Source: Acidimicrobiaceae bacterium (GTDB lineage Bacteria > Actinomycetota > Acidimicrobiia > Acidimicrobiales > Ilumatobacteraceae). From it: a DNA stretch of 64,000 nt. Positions within the stretch are counted from its first letter, which is position 1; each line of letters begins with the position of its first letter. The notes under the pieces were generated by a model. That model was not told the origin of the DNA and did not search any database. It worked only from the letters and a program-made list of their open reading frames with translations. This document shows, piece by piece, positions 1 to 9,214 of the stretch. The stretch is taken from NCBI GenBank assembly GCA_020637235.1, contig JACJWG010000003.1, positions 124,001 to 188,000 on the forward strand, written 5' to 3'. A program made the translations under genes and the position numbers.

Positions 1-1017
1 GCCGGTATCCGGTTCGCGCTCGGCGCGACCACCGTGCCGACGATCCCCTCGCTGCCGCGACGTTCGACCGCCGAGGGTCTGATCGTCCAGGCGATGCTCG
101 GCATCGAAGGCGTCACCGTCGGTCAGTACGGCGCGATCTCCGTCGACGTGCGCCGGGTCGATCCGTCGGCCGACGTCACCACCGACGTGCACCACGACGC
201 GTTCGCCGGGTTCCGGCGGTTCCTCGAACTCGCCGCCGAACGCCAGGAACGTCGTGCCCGTCATGCCGCGGCGGCCGGCAGCTCCGGTGCTGCCGACGGC
301 GAGAGCGGCGTGCCGGTCGAGCCGCCGATCGACGCGGTGAAGTGGCAGCTGGTCGGTCCCGTGTCGCTCGGCCTCGCCCTCCTGCGAGCGGGCGTGAGCG
401 ACCGGGTGGCGTTCGAGGTCGCCGCCGCAGCGGTGCGGTCGCACGTCCAGTCGTTGCTCGACGCCGTCGACGCCGCGCTGCCGGGGTGCCAGCAGCTCGT
501 GTTCATCGACGAGCCCGACATGCTCCACGTCACCGACGCCGACTTCCCGATCGCCCCCGACACCGCCATCGACCTCGTGTCGGGTGCGCTCGCGGCGATC
601 GAACCCCGCGCCCTCAGCGGACTGCACGTGTGCGGCGAGCCGGACTGGTCGTCGCTCATCGCCACCGGACCGTCGATCCTGTCGGTGCCCGTCGGCCCCT
701 CGATCGTCGGATCGGCCGGGTACCTCCAGCAGTTCCTCGCTCGCGGCGGCCTCGTCGCCTGGGGCGCTGTGCAGACCGATGGCCCGATCTCCGGGTCGGT
801 CGAGCGGCCGTGGCGCCAGCTCAGCCAGCTGTGGTGTCGACTCGTCGAACGCGGCTGCGACCAGGTGATGCTGCGCACGCAGAGCCTCGTGAGCCCACAG
901 TGCGGTCTCGGCACCCATTCGCCGTCGGTGGCCGACCGGGTGCATCGCATCACGGGCGAGGTGAGCCGCCGGGTGCACGACCAGGCCGTCGCCACCCGGT
1001 TCGTCCTCGGCGCCTGA
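1..1017 (+). CDS. MetE C-terminal-like methionine synthase family protein, 5' end cut by window
   Basis: The frame is open from the first base, so the true start lies upstream; the GTG at 34 is only an internal candidate. The visible part resembles the short cobalamin-independent methionine synthase-like proteins (MetE C-terminal fold) that sit next to ligA in mycobacteria. MetE-type zinc-ligand motifs are visible: LHVCGEPDW (His-x-Cys) around 619-645 and SPQCGL around 891-908, plus an IDEPD segment near 508. Short members lack the N-terminal half of MetE, and their methyl donor is not settled, so a role in methionine synthesis is inferred only from family. The gene ends 52 bases before ligA on the same strand. 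Confidence 0.75.
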   Translation, partial: AGIRFALGATTVPTIPSLPRRSTAEGLIVQAMLGIEGVTVGQYGAISVDVRRVDPSADVTTDVHHDAFAGFRRFLELAAERQERRARHAAAAGSSGAADGESGVPVEPPIDAVKWQLVGPVSLGLALLRAGVSDRVAFEVAAAAVRSHVQSLLDAVDAALPGCQQLVFIDEPDMLHVTDADFPIAPDTAIDLVSGALAAIEPRALSGLHVCGEPDWSSLIATGPSILSVPVGPSIVGSAGYLQQFLARGGLVAWGAVQTDGPISGSVERPWRQLSQLWCRLVERGCDQVMLRTQSLVSPQCGLGTHSPSVADRVHRITGEVSRRVHDQAVATRFVLGA

Positions 1018-1069
1018 TCTCGCGCGGGTCCCGGGGCCGGTGTCGGACCCGCTGCGTACACTCGCCCTC

Positions 1070-3133
1070 GTGACGTCTCCTGCCGACCCGGCGGCCCGGA
1101 TCGCCGAACTGAGCGGCCTCATCCGCCACCACGACGAGCGCTACTACGGTGCCGATGCGCCCGAGATCAGCGACGCCGAGTACGACGAGCTGATGCGCGA
1201 GCTGCGCAGCCTCGAGGCTGCCAACCCCGACCTCGCCGTGCCCGATTCGCCCACCCAACGGATCGGCGCGGCGCCGCTCGGTGCCACGTTCGCCCCGGTG
1301 GTGCACCGGGTGCCGATGACGAGCCTCGACAACGCGATGGACGCCGACGAGCTCACCGCGTGGGGCGAGCGGGTCGCGCGTGGCCTCGGTGGCGCGCCGG
1401 CGCACTACGTGTGCGAGCTGAAGATCGACGGGTTGGCGATGAGCCTGCGCTACGAGTCCGGCCGGTTCGTGCAGGCCGCCACCCGCGGTGACGGGCGCGT
1501 CGGTGAGGACGTCACCGCCAACGTCGCGACGATCGCCGGGTTGCCCCGCCGCCTGCCCGGCGGCGCGCCCGAGGTGCTCGAGGTGCGCGGCGAGGTGTAC
1601 ATGCCGCTCACGAGCTTCGACGCGCTCAACGAGCGCGCCGCCGAGGCCGGACAGCCGCGGTTCGCCAACCCGCGCAACGCCGCGGCCGGCAGCCTCCGCC
1701 AGAAGGACCCACGTGTCACCGCGTCGCGAGAGCTGAGCTTCTGGTGTTACCAGCTCGGCGAGGTGGTCGGGGGACCGGTGTTCACGAGCCACCACCAGAC
1801 CCTCGAGTTCCTCGCCGAGCTCGGCTTCCCGGTGAATCCCGAGATCCGCCTGGTGGCCGACCTCGCCGGTGTCGACGAGTTCTGCCGGCAGTGGCAGGAG
1901 CGCCGCCACGATCTCGCGTACGAGATCGACGGTGCCGTGTGCAAGATCGACGACCTGGCACAGCGCGAGGCGCTCGGCTTCACGTCGCGGGCGCCGCGCT
2001 GGGCGATCGCCTACAAGTTCCCGCCCGAGGAGCGCACGACGCTGCTCCGCGACATCCAGGTGTCGATCGGCCGCACGGGCCGCGCCACGCCGTTCGCGGT
2101 CCTCGAGCCGGTGTTCGTCGGCGGCTCCACGGTGGGCATGGCCACCCTGCACAACCAGGACCAGGTGCGCGCGAAGGACGTCCGTCCGGGCGACACCGTC
2201 GTGGTCCGCAAGGCAGGCGACGTGATCCCCGAGGTGGTCGGACCGGTGCTCGCGTTGCGCCCCGAGGGTCTCGCCGAGTGGCAGTTCCCGACCACCTGCC
2301 CCTGCGCGCTGCAGAGCACGCTGGTCCGACCCGACGGTGAGGCCGACACCCGCTGTGTCGAACCGATGTGCCCGTTCCAGCGCGACCAGCGGATCATCTA
2401 CTTCGCCTCACGCGGTGCGATGGACATCGAGGGTCTCGGCGAACGCACCGTGTTCCAGCTCAGCGACGCCGGCCTGGTGCACGATCCTGCCGACATCTAC
2501 TCGCTCACGGTCGATCAGCTGCTCGAACTCGACGGCTTCGCCCGGATGAGCGCCGAGAAGCTCGTCGCGTCGATCGCCGCGTCGCGGTCGCGGCCGCTGC
2601 CGCGTGTGCTCACCGCGCTCGGGGTGAAGGGACTCGGGCCGTCGGCGTCGGAGGGCATCAGCCGCGCCTTCGGCCGGCTCGACGCGGTGATGGAGGCCTC
2701 GGAGGCCGATCTCGCCACCACCGAGGGCGTCGGCCCGACGATCGCGGCCTCGATCGTGCGCTGGTTCGCCCAGCCGGCCAATCGCGAGATGGTCGAGAAG
2801 TTGCGGCGCGCCGGGGTCGACTTCGGCAACGTCGAGGTGAGCCGGCTGCCCCAGGTGCTCGCCGGCAAGGCCGTGGTGGTCACCGGGTCGCTCGAGGGGT
2901 ACTCACGTGAGGGTGCCGAGGAGGCGATCAAGGCCCGTGGCGGCAAGAGCCCCGGCAGCGTCAGCTCGAAGACCTTCGCCGTCGTCGTCGGGGCCGACCC
3001 GGGCGCGAGCAAGCTCACCAAGGCCACCGACCTGCAGGTGCCGATCCTCGACGAGGCGGGGTTCGCCCACCTGCTCGCGACCGGCGAGCTGCCCTCGGCC
3101 ACCGACGATCAGACGGCCGGTCAGACCGCGTAG
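1070..3133 (+). CDS. ligA: NAD-dependent DNA ligase LigA
   Basis: Seals nicks in duplex DNA using NAD+, in replication and repair. The 687-residue length is normal. The adenylation motif CELKIDG places the nucleotide-accepting lysine at about residue 118; OB fold, zinc module, helix-hairpin-helix region and a C-terminal BRCT domain (from about residue 600) follow. The first zinc Cys pair reads CPC instead of the usual CPxC, while the second pair (CVEPMC) is normal. I chose the GTG at 1070 over the GTG at 1040 because TACACT at 1057-1062 is a well-placed -10 seven bases before it, giving a leaderless mRNA, and because family members start about this far before the RIAEL segment. Its last 13 bases overlap the convergent gene that follows. 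Confidence 0.96.
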   Translation: MTSPADPAARIAELSGLIRHHDERYYGADAPEISDAEYDELMRELRSLEAANPDLAVPDSPTQRIGAAPLGATFAPVVHRVPMTSLDNAMDADELTAWGERVARGLGGAPAHYVCELKIDGLAMSLRYESGRFVQAATRGDGRVGEDVTANVATIAGLPRRLPGGAPEVLEVRGEVYMPLTSFDALNERAAEAGQPRFANPRNAAAGSLRQKDPRVTASRELSFWCYQLGEVVGGPVFTSHHQTLEFLAELGFPVNPEIRLVADLAGVDEFCRQWQERRHDLAYEIDGAVCKIDDLAQREALGFTSRAPRWAIAYKFPPEERTTLLRDIQVSIGRTGRATPFAVLEPVFVGGSTVGMATLHNQDQVRAKDVRPGDTVVVRKAGDVIPEVVGPVLALRPEGLAEWQFPTTCPCALQSTLVRPDGEADTRCVEPMCPFQRDQRIIYFASRGAMDIEGLGERTVFQLSDAGLVHDPADIYSLTVDQLLELDGFARMSAEKLVASIAASRSRPLPRVLTALGVKGLGPSASEGISRAFGRLDAVMEASEADLATTEGVGPTIAASIVRWFAQPANREMVEKLRRAGVDFGNVEVSRLPQVLAGKAVVVTGSLEGYSREGAEEAIKARGGKSPGSVSSKTFAVVVGADPGASKLTKATDLQVPILDEAGFAHLLATGELPSATDDQTAGQTA

Positions 3134-3849
3134 AACGTCCAGGTGTAGGTGCGGAATCGTTCGGGGCCGTCCTCGGTTCGCCAGTAGTGCAGCGTCACGG
3201 TGTGCAGTCCCGTGCTGAACGACTCGATCACCTGCGACGGGCCGGGCTCGAACGTCAGCGTCGCGTTGCCCGGCTCCCAGAGCGCCCCGGGTGGGATCTC
3301 CACCTGGTCGCCGGCGTCGTCGCCGAGCCCCGGCGGTCGCACGGTGACGTCGTCGAGGGCGATCGTCGGCAACGCCACCCCGTCGATGAACATCGTCGCC
3401 TCGTACCCGATGGCGAAGTCGACGAACACGCGTGTCTGCTGGGGAACCTGGGTGGCGCCGCGGATCGGGTCGATGCTCTCGATCGCGTCGGGCAGCAACT
3501 GCTGCTCGCGTCCGGTGACCGAGCGGAGCAGCCCGACCCCCACCAGGACCACGCCGACCGCGATCGCGAAGCTGGCGACCAGCAACGACACGTCGATCCG
3601 GCGGCGGACACGAGCGCCGCCGGGCACGACCGCCTCGAGCCGCTCGAGTGCACTCGACGACGCCTCCGACGACGCCTCCGGACGGGTGGGTGCGCCGTGG
3701 GCGTCGGCGACGACCACGGCGGCGTCGGAGAGTTCGTCCGCACGCGGATCGTGCGGGAGGAGCGGTTCGGGAGTCGGGCCGTCGGGCACGGCGCCCAGTC
3801 TCGCGTCCGTCGTGGCCGTTTGCACCTCCGGGCGGTGTGCGTCGGTCAC
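3121..3849 (-). CDS. Single-pass membrane protein of unknown function
   Basis: I do not recognise a named family. The 242-residue protein has a hydrophilic N-terminal part of about 90 residues with a Ser/Ala-rich stretch, one clear membrane helix (core VSLLVASFAIAVGVVLVG), and a C-terminal part of about 120 residues, probably outside the membrane, rich in beta-type sequence with two Trp near its end. It is transcribed divergently from the PASTA kinase-like gene and ends inside the 3' end of ligA (13-base convergent overlap). The GTG at 3849 was preferred; an upstream ATG at 3915 would overlap the kinase start. The pairing with the kinase-like gene suggests a linked envelope role, which is inference only. 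Confidence 0.6.
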   Translation of the reverse strand: MTDAHRPEVQTATTDARLGAVPDGPTPEPLLPHDPRADELSDAAVVVADAHGAPTRPEASSEASSSALERLEAVVPGGARVRRRIDVSLLVASFAIAVGVVLVGVGLLRSVTGREQQLLPDAIESIDPIRGATQVPQQTRVFVDFAIGYEATMFIDGVALPTIALDDVTVRPPGLGDDAGDQVEIPPGALWEPGNATLTFEPGPSQVIESFSTGLHTVTLHYWRTEDGPERFRTYTWTFYAV

Positions 3850-3896
3850 CTGCCGCGCGCCGTTGCCGAGGCGGAGCCGATAGCGTCGCGGGGGCC

Positions 3897-6122
3897 ATGA
3901 ACGAGGTGCACGCATCTCCGGGCGCCGCCGACGGGACCGGACCCATCGAACGGTCGCAAGGCGACCACCGGATCTTCGCCGGCAGGTACCGTCTGCTCGC
4001 CCGCCGCGGACGCGCGTCCGACGTCGCGCTGTTCGAAGCCGCCGACGAACTGCACGATCGGACGGTCGCCGTGAAGATCGTCCACCCGGACCTCTGTGCC
4101 CGCCCCGGGTTCGCCGAGCGCTTCCACGAGACGATGCAGCAGGTGGCGTCGATGCGCCATCCCAACCTGACCGAGGTGCTCGACGTCGACACCTCCACCT
4201 GGGGTGGCCGCACCGTGCACTACGTGGTCTGCGAGAACCTCACCGGCGGCAGCCTCCGCGACCTGCACGACCGTGGGCGACTGCTCTCACCGTCGCAGGT
4301 GGTGCTGGTGGGGCTCGATGCCTGTCGTGGTCTCGACGCAGCGCACCGAGCGGGCATGGTGCACGGTTCGCTGCGGCCCAACGCACTCGTCTTCGGTGAC
4401 GACGGCCGGCTGCGGGTGGCCGACCTCGGCCTCACCGCCCTGGTCGCCGACGAGTGGTGGGACGACCCGAGTGGCGTCGATACCGAGACCGCCCGGTACG
4501 CCTCGCCCGAACAGGCGCAGGGCGTGGCCCCGACCGCCAAGAGCGACGTCTACTCACTGGCACTCTGCCTGCTCGAATCGGTCACCGGCTCGGTGCCCTT
4601 CGTCGGTGATTCGGCCGTGTCGACGCTCGCCCAGCGGGTCGACCGCTTGCTGCCCGTGTCGGCCGACCTCGGTCCGTTGGCCACCGTGTTCGGCCGCGCC
4701 GGGCTCCCCGACGTCGACGACCGCTCGACGGCGGCCGAGTTCGGTCGGGCGCTGCACGGCACTGCGGAGAAGCTGCCGCGCCCCGCGCCGCTGCAGTTGT
4801 TGTCCGGCGCCGCCGTCGACGCGCCCGCCGCGCCCGCCGCCGCAGCGGTGCCACCGGCGCCACCGGTGGCGCCCACGGCGGCGGCAGTCGCGACCGTGTC
4901 GCCGGCGGAAGACGTGCCTGCCGCCGCGGCCGCCACCACCCCGGACGCTGCGCGCAGCGTGGCGGCGACGACCTCGGCCGCGTCGTCGGCCGCGTCGTCG
5001 GCCGCGTCGTCGACTGCATCGTCGACTGCATCATCGACGTCGTCCGACGTCGTCGTCCCGGTCGCACCCGCACCGGCCGCACCTGGCGGTACCGGCCAGA
5101 CCGGCCAGACCGGCCAGACCGACGACGCGCACCACACCGACGACGTCGAGCACCCGCCGACGCGGCGGCGCCGCTGGCCGATCGTCGTGGTCGCCCTGCT
5201 GCTCGTCGCCGCGTTGGCCGCCGGGGCCACCTGGTGGTTCACCCGCACGATCAGCCACGAGGTGCCGGCGCTGGCCGGCACCCCGCAGGCCGAGGCGCTC
5301 AACACGATCAGCGAACAGCAGTGGGACGTCGTGGTGGTCGAGGAGGCCGACGACGACGTGCCCGCCGGCGTGGTGATCCGCACCGACCCCGTCGCCGGCA
5401 CCTCGCTCGCCGAGGGCGAGCCACTCACCCTCGTCGTCAGCACCGGCCCCGCGCCGCGCACGCTGCCCGAACTGGCCGGGCTCACCGTGGCCGAGGCCAC
5501 CGAGCAGCTCGCCGCGCTCGACCTGGTGCTCGAGGAGACGGACCGCCCCTTCGACGACGAGGTGCCCGTCGACGCGATCGTGTCGTGGCGGGTGCCCGAT
5601 CAGCCGGCACTCGTCGCCGGCGACACCGTGCTGCCCGGCACCACGATCCTCGTCGCCGTGTCGGCCGGGCCCGCGCCCCGTGTGGTGCCCGACCTCACGG
5701 GCCTGCCGATCGACCAGGTGACCGCTGCCCTCGACGAGCTCGCCCTCGTCCTGGCGCCCCTCCCCGACGAGTTCCACCCGACGGTGCCGGCCGGCGGCGT
5801 GGCCCGCCAGGACCCGGCCCCGGGCACCGAGGTCGGCAAGGGTGCGTCGGTGTCGGTCGCGATCTCGCTGGGCCCCGACCTCGTCGCCGTCCCACCACTC
5901 GCCGACCTCACCGTCGACCAGGCGCGCGCCGCGTTGGAGGCGGCGGGTCTGGTGCTCGGCGCCGTGAACGGCGATCCGGCGGGCATCAACGTGCTGGCCC
6001 AGGTGGGCGGCGTGTCCATCGGCGGCGGCGCTCAGTTCCCGCGCGGCACCGCGATCGACCTCACCTTCGAGGTGCCGGCCCCTCCCGACACCGAGGCCAC
6101 GACCGACACCACCACCGCCTGA
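3897..6122 (+). CDS. PASTA-domain Ser/Thr kinase-like protein, probable pseudokinase
   Basis: 741 residues: N-terminal kinase fold (about 20-280), a long Ala/Ser/Pro linker (about 300-415) with a SAAS repeat and a GQT triple repeat, one membrane helix (about 425-447), and four extracytoplasmic PASTA repeats, the PknB/Stk arrangement that senses peptidoglycan. The beta-3 lysine is present (AVKI, K60), but the catalytic loop reads HGSLRPN where HRDLKPN is expected, so the catalytic Asp is Ser158. The DFG motif is DLG at D176, and the glycine loop is degenerate. It is therefore likely to bind rather than phosphorylate partners. ATG at 3897 is preceded by TAGCGT at 3881-3886, so the mRNA is nearly leaderless. 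A hairpin follows the stop. Confidence 0.88.
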   Translation: MNEVHASPGAADGTGPIERSQGDHRIFAGRYRLLARRGRASDVALFEAADELHDRTVAVKIVHPDLCARPGFAERFHETMQQVASMRHPNLTEVLDVDTSTWGGRTVHYVVCENLTGGSLRDLHDRGRLLSPSQVVLVGLDACRGLDAAHRAGMVHGSLRPNALVFGDDGRLRVADLGLTALVADEWWDDPSGVDTETARYASPEQAQGVAPTAKSDVYSLALCLLESVTGSVPFVGDSAVSTLAQRVDRLLPVSADLGPLATVFGRAGLPDVDDRSTAAEFGRALHGTAEKLPRPAPLQLLSGAAVDAPAAPAAAAVPPAPPVAPTAAAVATVSPAEDVPAAAAATTPDAARSVAATTSAASSAASSAASSTASSTASSTSSDVVVPVAPAPAAPGGTGQTGQTGQTDDAHHTDDVEHPPTRRRRWPIVVVALLLVAALAAGATWWFTRTISHEVPALAGTPQAEALNTISEQQWDVVVVEEADDDVPAGVVIRTDPVAGTSLAEGEPLTLVVSTGPAPRTLPELAGLTVAEATEQLAALDLVLEETDRPFDDEVPVDAIVSWRVPDQPALVAGDTVLPGTTILVAVSAGPAPRVVPDLTGLPIDQVTAALDELALVLAPLPDEFHPTVPAGGVARQDPAPGTEVGKGASVSVAISLGPDLVAVPPLADLTVDQARAALEAAGLVLGAVNGDPAGINVLAQVGGVSIGGGAQFPRGTAIDLTFEVPAPPDTEATTDTTTA

Positions 6123-6141
6123 GCACCGCCTGAGCACCGCT

Positions 6142-6172
6142 GCGCCGGTCGCGCTGGAATCGCGTCCGGCGC
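6142..6172 (+). terminator. Hairpin after the PASTA kinase-like gene
   Basis: Arms GCGCCGG (6142-6148) and CCGGCGC (6166-6172) enclose an inner CGCG/CGCG pair. There is no T-run after it, so it is only a possible Rho-independent or mRNA-stabilising 3' hairpin. Confidence 0.35.
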
Positions 6173-6237
6173 GGCGCGATGGCTAGCGTGCCGCTCCGGG
6201 AGACGTTCGCTCGGACTGGCAGACAGGGGTTGGAATC

Positions 6238-7116
6238 ATGGGTGCACTCGACGGTCGCGTGGCCATCATCACCGGTGCCGGGCGCGGGATCGGTCGCGAG
6301 CACGCGCTGTTCTTCGCCTCCGAAGGAGCCAAGGTCGTCGTGAACGACCTGGGTGCCACCAACGACGGCACCGGCGCCGACATCTCGCCGGCCCAGCAGG
6401 TGGTGCAGGAGATCGAGGCGAGGGGCGGCGAGGCCATCGTGAACGGCGAGAACGTCGCCGACTGGGAAGGCGCCCAGCGCATGATCAACGCCGCGATCGA
6501 GCACTTCGGCGACCTCGACATCCTCGTCAACAACGCCGGCATCCTGCGCGACCGGGTCCTCGTGAACATGACCGAGGAGGAGTGGGACGCCGTCATCGCC
6601 GTCCACCTGAAGGGTCACTTCGCACCCACTCGCTGGGCCGCCGCCTACTGGCGCGAGCAGCACAAGGCCGGTGTCGTGAAGCCGCGCAACATCGTCCACA
6701 CGTCGTCGACGTCGGGACTGTTCTCCAATCCCGGACAGAGCAACTACGGCGCCGCGAAGACCGGCATCGCCACGTTCAGCCAGATCGTCGCGAAGGAGCT
6801 CATCCGGTACGGGGTGAAGAGCAACACCATCGCGCCCGGTGCCCGCACGCGGCTCACCCTCGCCACGCCCGGCCTCGAGGACATCATGACCCCGAAAGAC
6901 GGTGTGTTCGACCAGTGGGACCCGGCCAACATCTCGCCGCTCGTGGCGTATCTGGCCAGCGAGGCGTGCGTGTTCACCGGCGAGACCTTCCTCGTGCAGG
7001 GTGGCAACGTCACGATGATCGAGAGCTGGGCGCGGGGCCAGAGCATCGACCGTGAGTCGCGTTGGACGGTGGCCGACCTCAGCGACGCCATGACGTCGCT
7101 GCAGCGGCCCGGCTGA
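6238..7116 (+). CDS. SDR family NAD(P)-dependent oxidoreductase (hydroxyacyl-CoA dehydrogenase-like)
   Basis: 292-residue short-chain dehydrogenase. The Rossmann motif TGAGRGIG lies near residue 12, NNAG near 96, and the catalytic YxxxK is YGAAK (Y170, K174) with an upstream Ser in the STSG segment. The length and the C-terminal extension resemble actinobacterial SDRs related to the dehydrogenase part of peroxisomal multifunctional enzyme type 2, which act on 3-hydroxyacyl-CoA or steroid-type substrates; the actual substrate is unknown. A TAGCGT -10 at 6184-6189 gives a leader of about 40 bases. Acyl-CoA dehydrogenases and hydratases elsewhere in the window make a lipid or steroid role plausible. 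Confidence 0.88.
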   Translation: MGALDGRVAIITGAGRGIGREHALFFASEGAKVVVNDLGATNDGTGADISPAQQVVQEIEARGGEAIVNGENVADWEGAQRMINAAIEHFGDLDILVNNAGILRDRVLVNMTEEEWDAVIAVHLKGHFAPTRWAAAYWREQHKAGVVKPRNIVHTSSTSGLFSNPGQSNYGAAKTGIATFSQIVAKELIRYGVKSNTIAPGARTRLTLATPGLEDIMTPKDGVFDQWDPANISPLVAYLASEACVFTGETFLVQGGNVTMIESWARGQSIDRESRWTVADLSDAMTSLQRPG

Positions 7117-7151
7117 TGGCGGCCGCCGCGCGACGCGCTCGCGCCTGAGAC

Positions 7152-8732
7152 GTGGGCGACACCCCCGACCCCACGTCCGACGTCACATCCCGCGCCGGCG
7201 ACGCTCCACCGGATCGACGCGGCTCGCCCGCCGCCGGCCATCACGGGCTGCTCGCCGACTCCGTCCGGCCGCGTTCGGACCGCACCCTGTCGCTCGACGC
7301 CGCCGGCGTCGACGAGCTCGGTGTGGTGCCCTGGCCGATCCTGCTCCGACGCCGGCTCGCCGCCCGTATCGGCATCGAGCGCCAGTGGGCGGTGCTGTGG
7401 GTGGTGCTCGGGGGGCTGTTCACCGTCAGCTTCACGATCACGATCCTGGTGGTGTCGCTGCAACGGATCGCCGACGAGTTCGATGCGTCCGTCGGGCTGC
7501 TCAACTGGGCGATCACCGGTCCGATGCTGGCGTTCGGCGTGGTGGGCCCGGCGTTCGGCAAGGCCGGCGACCTGTGGGGTCACAAGCGCGTGTTCGTCAC
7601 GGGGTTGCTCGTCGCCGGCGCGTTCGCGGCGCTGACCGCGCTCGCGTGGAACGCCGCTTCGATGATCACGTTCCGGATCCTGTCGGCGTCGGCCGGATCG
7701 GCCTGTGGCCCGTCGGCGATGGCCTACATCAACCGGCTGTTCGATGCCGAGACCCGGGTGAAGCCGCTCGGGTACTGGAGCTTCGTCACCGCCGGCGCGC
7801 CGGTGCTCGGTGTGGTGGCCGGCGGCCCGCTCGTCGAGTCGGTGGGATGGCGCGCGATCTTCGCGATCCAGGCGCCGCTGTGCCTCGTCGGCGTGGTGGT
7901 GGCGCTGTGGCTGCTGCCCGACACCGACCGGCTCGAGGGGGTGCGTTTCGACGTGCGTGGATCGTTGACGCTCGGCCTCGGCGCGACGTCGATCCTGGCC
8001 GGCATCAGCCAGGCGCCGAAGTGGGGCTGGACGAGCCCGCTCACGCTCGGGTGCCTCGCGGTGGGGGTGGTGAGCCTCTCGGGGTTCGTGTGGATCGAGC
8101 GCCGGGTGTCCGACCCGCTCGTCGTGCTCGCCTGGTTCCGCACCCGCAACATCGCCTTCCCGGTGCTCAGCCAGACGCTCACCAACTTCGCGTACATGGG
8201 CGGGTTCATCCTCGCCCCACAGGTGTTGCAGCAGGGCCTCGGCCTCAGCGCGGCGGCGTCGGGTCTGGTCGTGATCGCCCGGCCGCTCACCTTCTCGTTG
8301 ATCGCCCCGGCCGCCGGGCTGGTGACGATCCGCGTGGGGGAACGGGTGACGGGTGTGCTCGGCGCGATCGGGGTGGTCGGGTCGATGGTCTGCTGGGCGC
8401 TGGTCGGTGCCGAGACCGCCGTCTGGTTCGTCGTCGTCGCATTGGCCCTGTCCGGCGCCGGGCTCGGCATCGCGTCGCCGGCGATGACGTCGCTGACGGC
8501 CAACGCCGTCGGCGAGCACGAACTCGGGGTGGCCGGTGCGATGCAGCAGCTGATGTCGCAGCTCGGCGCGGTGGTGGGCACGGTGGTGCTCACCACGATC
8601 AGCGCCGGTGGTGGTGACGGTCGCCTCGCGCCGTTCCAGCACGCGTTCTGGGTGGCCGCCGTGGTGGCGACCGCCGGGGCGGTCGCCGCGTCGCAGGTGC
8701 GCTCGACGCCGCGCGGCGCCGCACGCGGCTGA
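7152..8732 (+). CDS. MFS transporter, DHA2-like drug or solute exporter
   Basis: 526 residues beginning at GTG 7152. A hydrophilic N-terminal stretch of about 75 residues precedes a polytopic membrane domain with roughly 14 hydrophobic segments, as in the DHA2 branch of the major facilitator superfamily. The loop between helices 2 and 3 has the MFS pattern (GKAGDLWGHKRVF). Such proteins are proton antiporters, often for drugs or lipids; the substrate cannot be told from sequence. It starts 35 bases after the SDR gene on the same strand and may be co-transcribed with it. No obvious ribosome-binding site is seen. Confidence 0.85.
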   Translation: MGDTPDPTSDVTSRAGDAPPDRRGSPAAGHHGLLADSVRPRSDRTLSLDAAGVDELGVVPWPILLRRRLAARIGIERQWAVLWVVLGGLFTVSFTITILVVSLQRIADEFDASVGLLNWAITGPMLAFGVVGPAFGKAGDLWGHKRVFVTGLLVAGAFAALTALAWNAASMITFRILSASAGSACGPSAMAYINRLFDAETRVKPLGYWSFVTAGAPVLGVVAGGPLVESVGWRAIFAIQAPLCLVGVVVALWLLPDTDRLEGVRFDVRGSLTLGLGATSILAGISQAPKWGWTSPLTLGCLAVGVVSLSGFVWIERRVSDPLVVLAWFRTRNIAFPVLSQTLTNFAYMGGFILAPQVLQQGLGLSAAASGLVVIARPLTFSLIAPAAGLVTIRVGERVTGVLGAIGVVGSMVCWALVGAETAVWFVVVALALSGAGLGIASPAMTSLTANAVGEHELGVAGAMQQLMSQLGAVVGTVVLTTISAGGGDGRLAPFQHAFWVAAVVATAGAVAASQVRSTPRGAARG

Positions 8733-8741
8733 CCTGCTCCG

Positions 8742-9161
8742 TCAGGCGGTGATCTCCTTGATCTCCTGGGCGATCGTCTTCGCGATGTCGTCCTGGGGCA
8801 TCGAGGTCTGCATCGCCATCATCTTCATCATGTCGCCCTGCACCTTGATCTTGCCGGCCATGAACGCCTGCATCCCGGCGGCCTGGTCCTGCTCGACGAA
8901 GAGCTTGTACGCCGTGGCGTAGTCGGTGGTGACCGTGAGGTCGGCGCCCTCGAGCTCACCGAGGTCCATCACCACGTCGCCCGACGACGTGTCCATGAAC
9001 GTCTTGAGCGTGGTCTCGCCGTCGTTGACCGACTCGGGCACGTCGGTGATCACCTGGTTCATGCGGATGCTCGTGGTGACCTTGGTGGCCTGCGCCGCGT
9101 ACTTCTCGCGGATGCCTCGGGCGGCCTCCATCCAGGCTGGCGACAGGAACTCGTGCGACAT
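8742..9161 (-). CDS. SCP2 sterol-binding domain protein
   Basis: 139-residue protein made almost entirely of one SCP2-like domain, a fold that binds sterols or fatty acyl chains. The Met-rich C-terminal part (KIKVQGDMMKMMAMQ) carries the usual G-K-I-x-V-x-G-D segment. The ATG at 9161 is fixed by a strong GGAGG about seven bases upstream; a longer frame exists but lacks support. The leader contains a small hairpin (GGCACC/GGTGCC, 9187-9201). Free-standing SCP2 proteins in actinobacteria usually accompany lipid or steroid metabolism, which suits the nearby SDR. It lies tail-to-tail with the MFS gene. Confidence 0.85.
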   Translation of the reverse strand: MSHEFLSPAWMEAARGIREKYAAQATKVTTSIRMNQVITDVPESVNDGETTLKTFMDTSSGDVVMDLGELEGADLTVTTDYATAYKLFVEQDQAAGMQAFMAGKIKVQGDMMKMMAMQTSMPQDDIAKTIAQEIKEITA

Positions 9162-9214
9162 CGTGACCTCCGGGTCTGACCGTTCCGGCACCCTCGGTGC
9201 CTCGGCGCCGAAAA

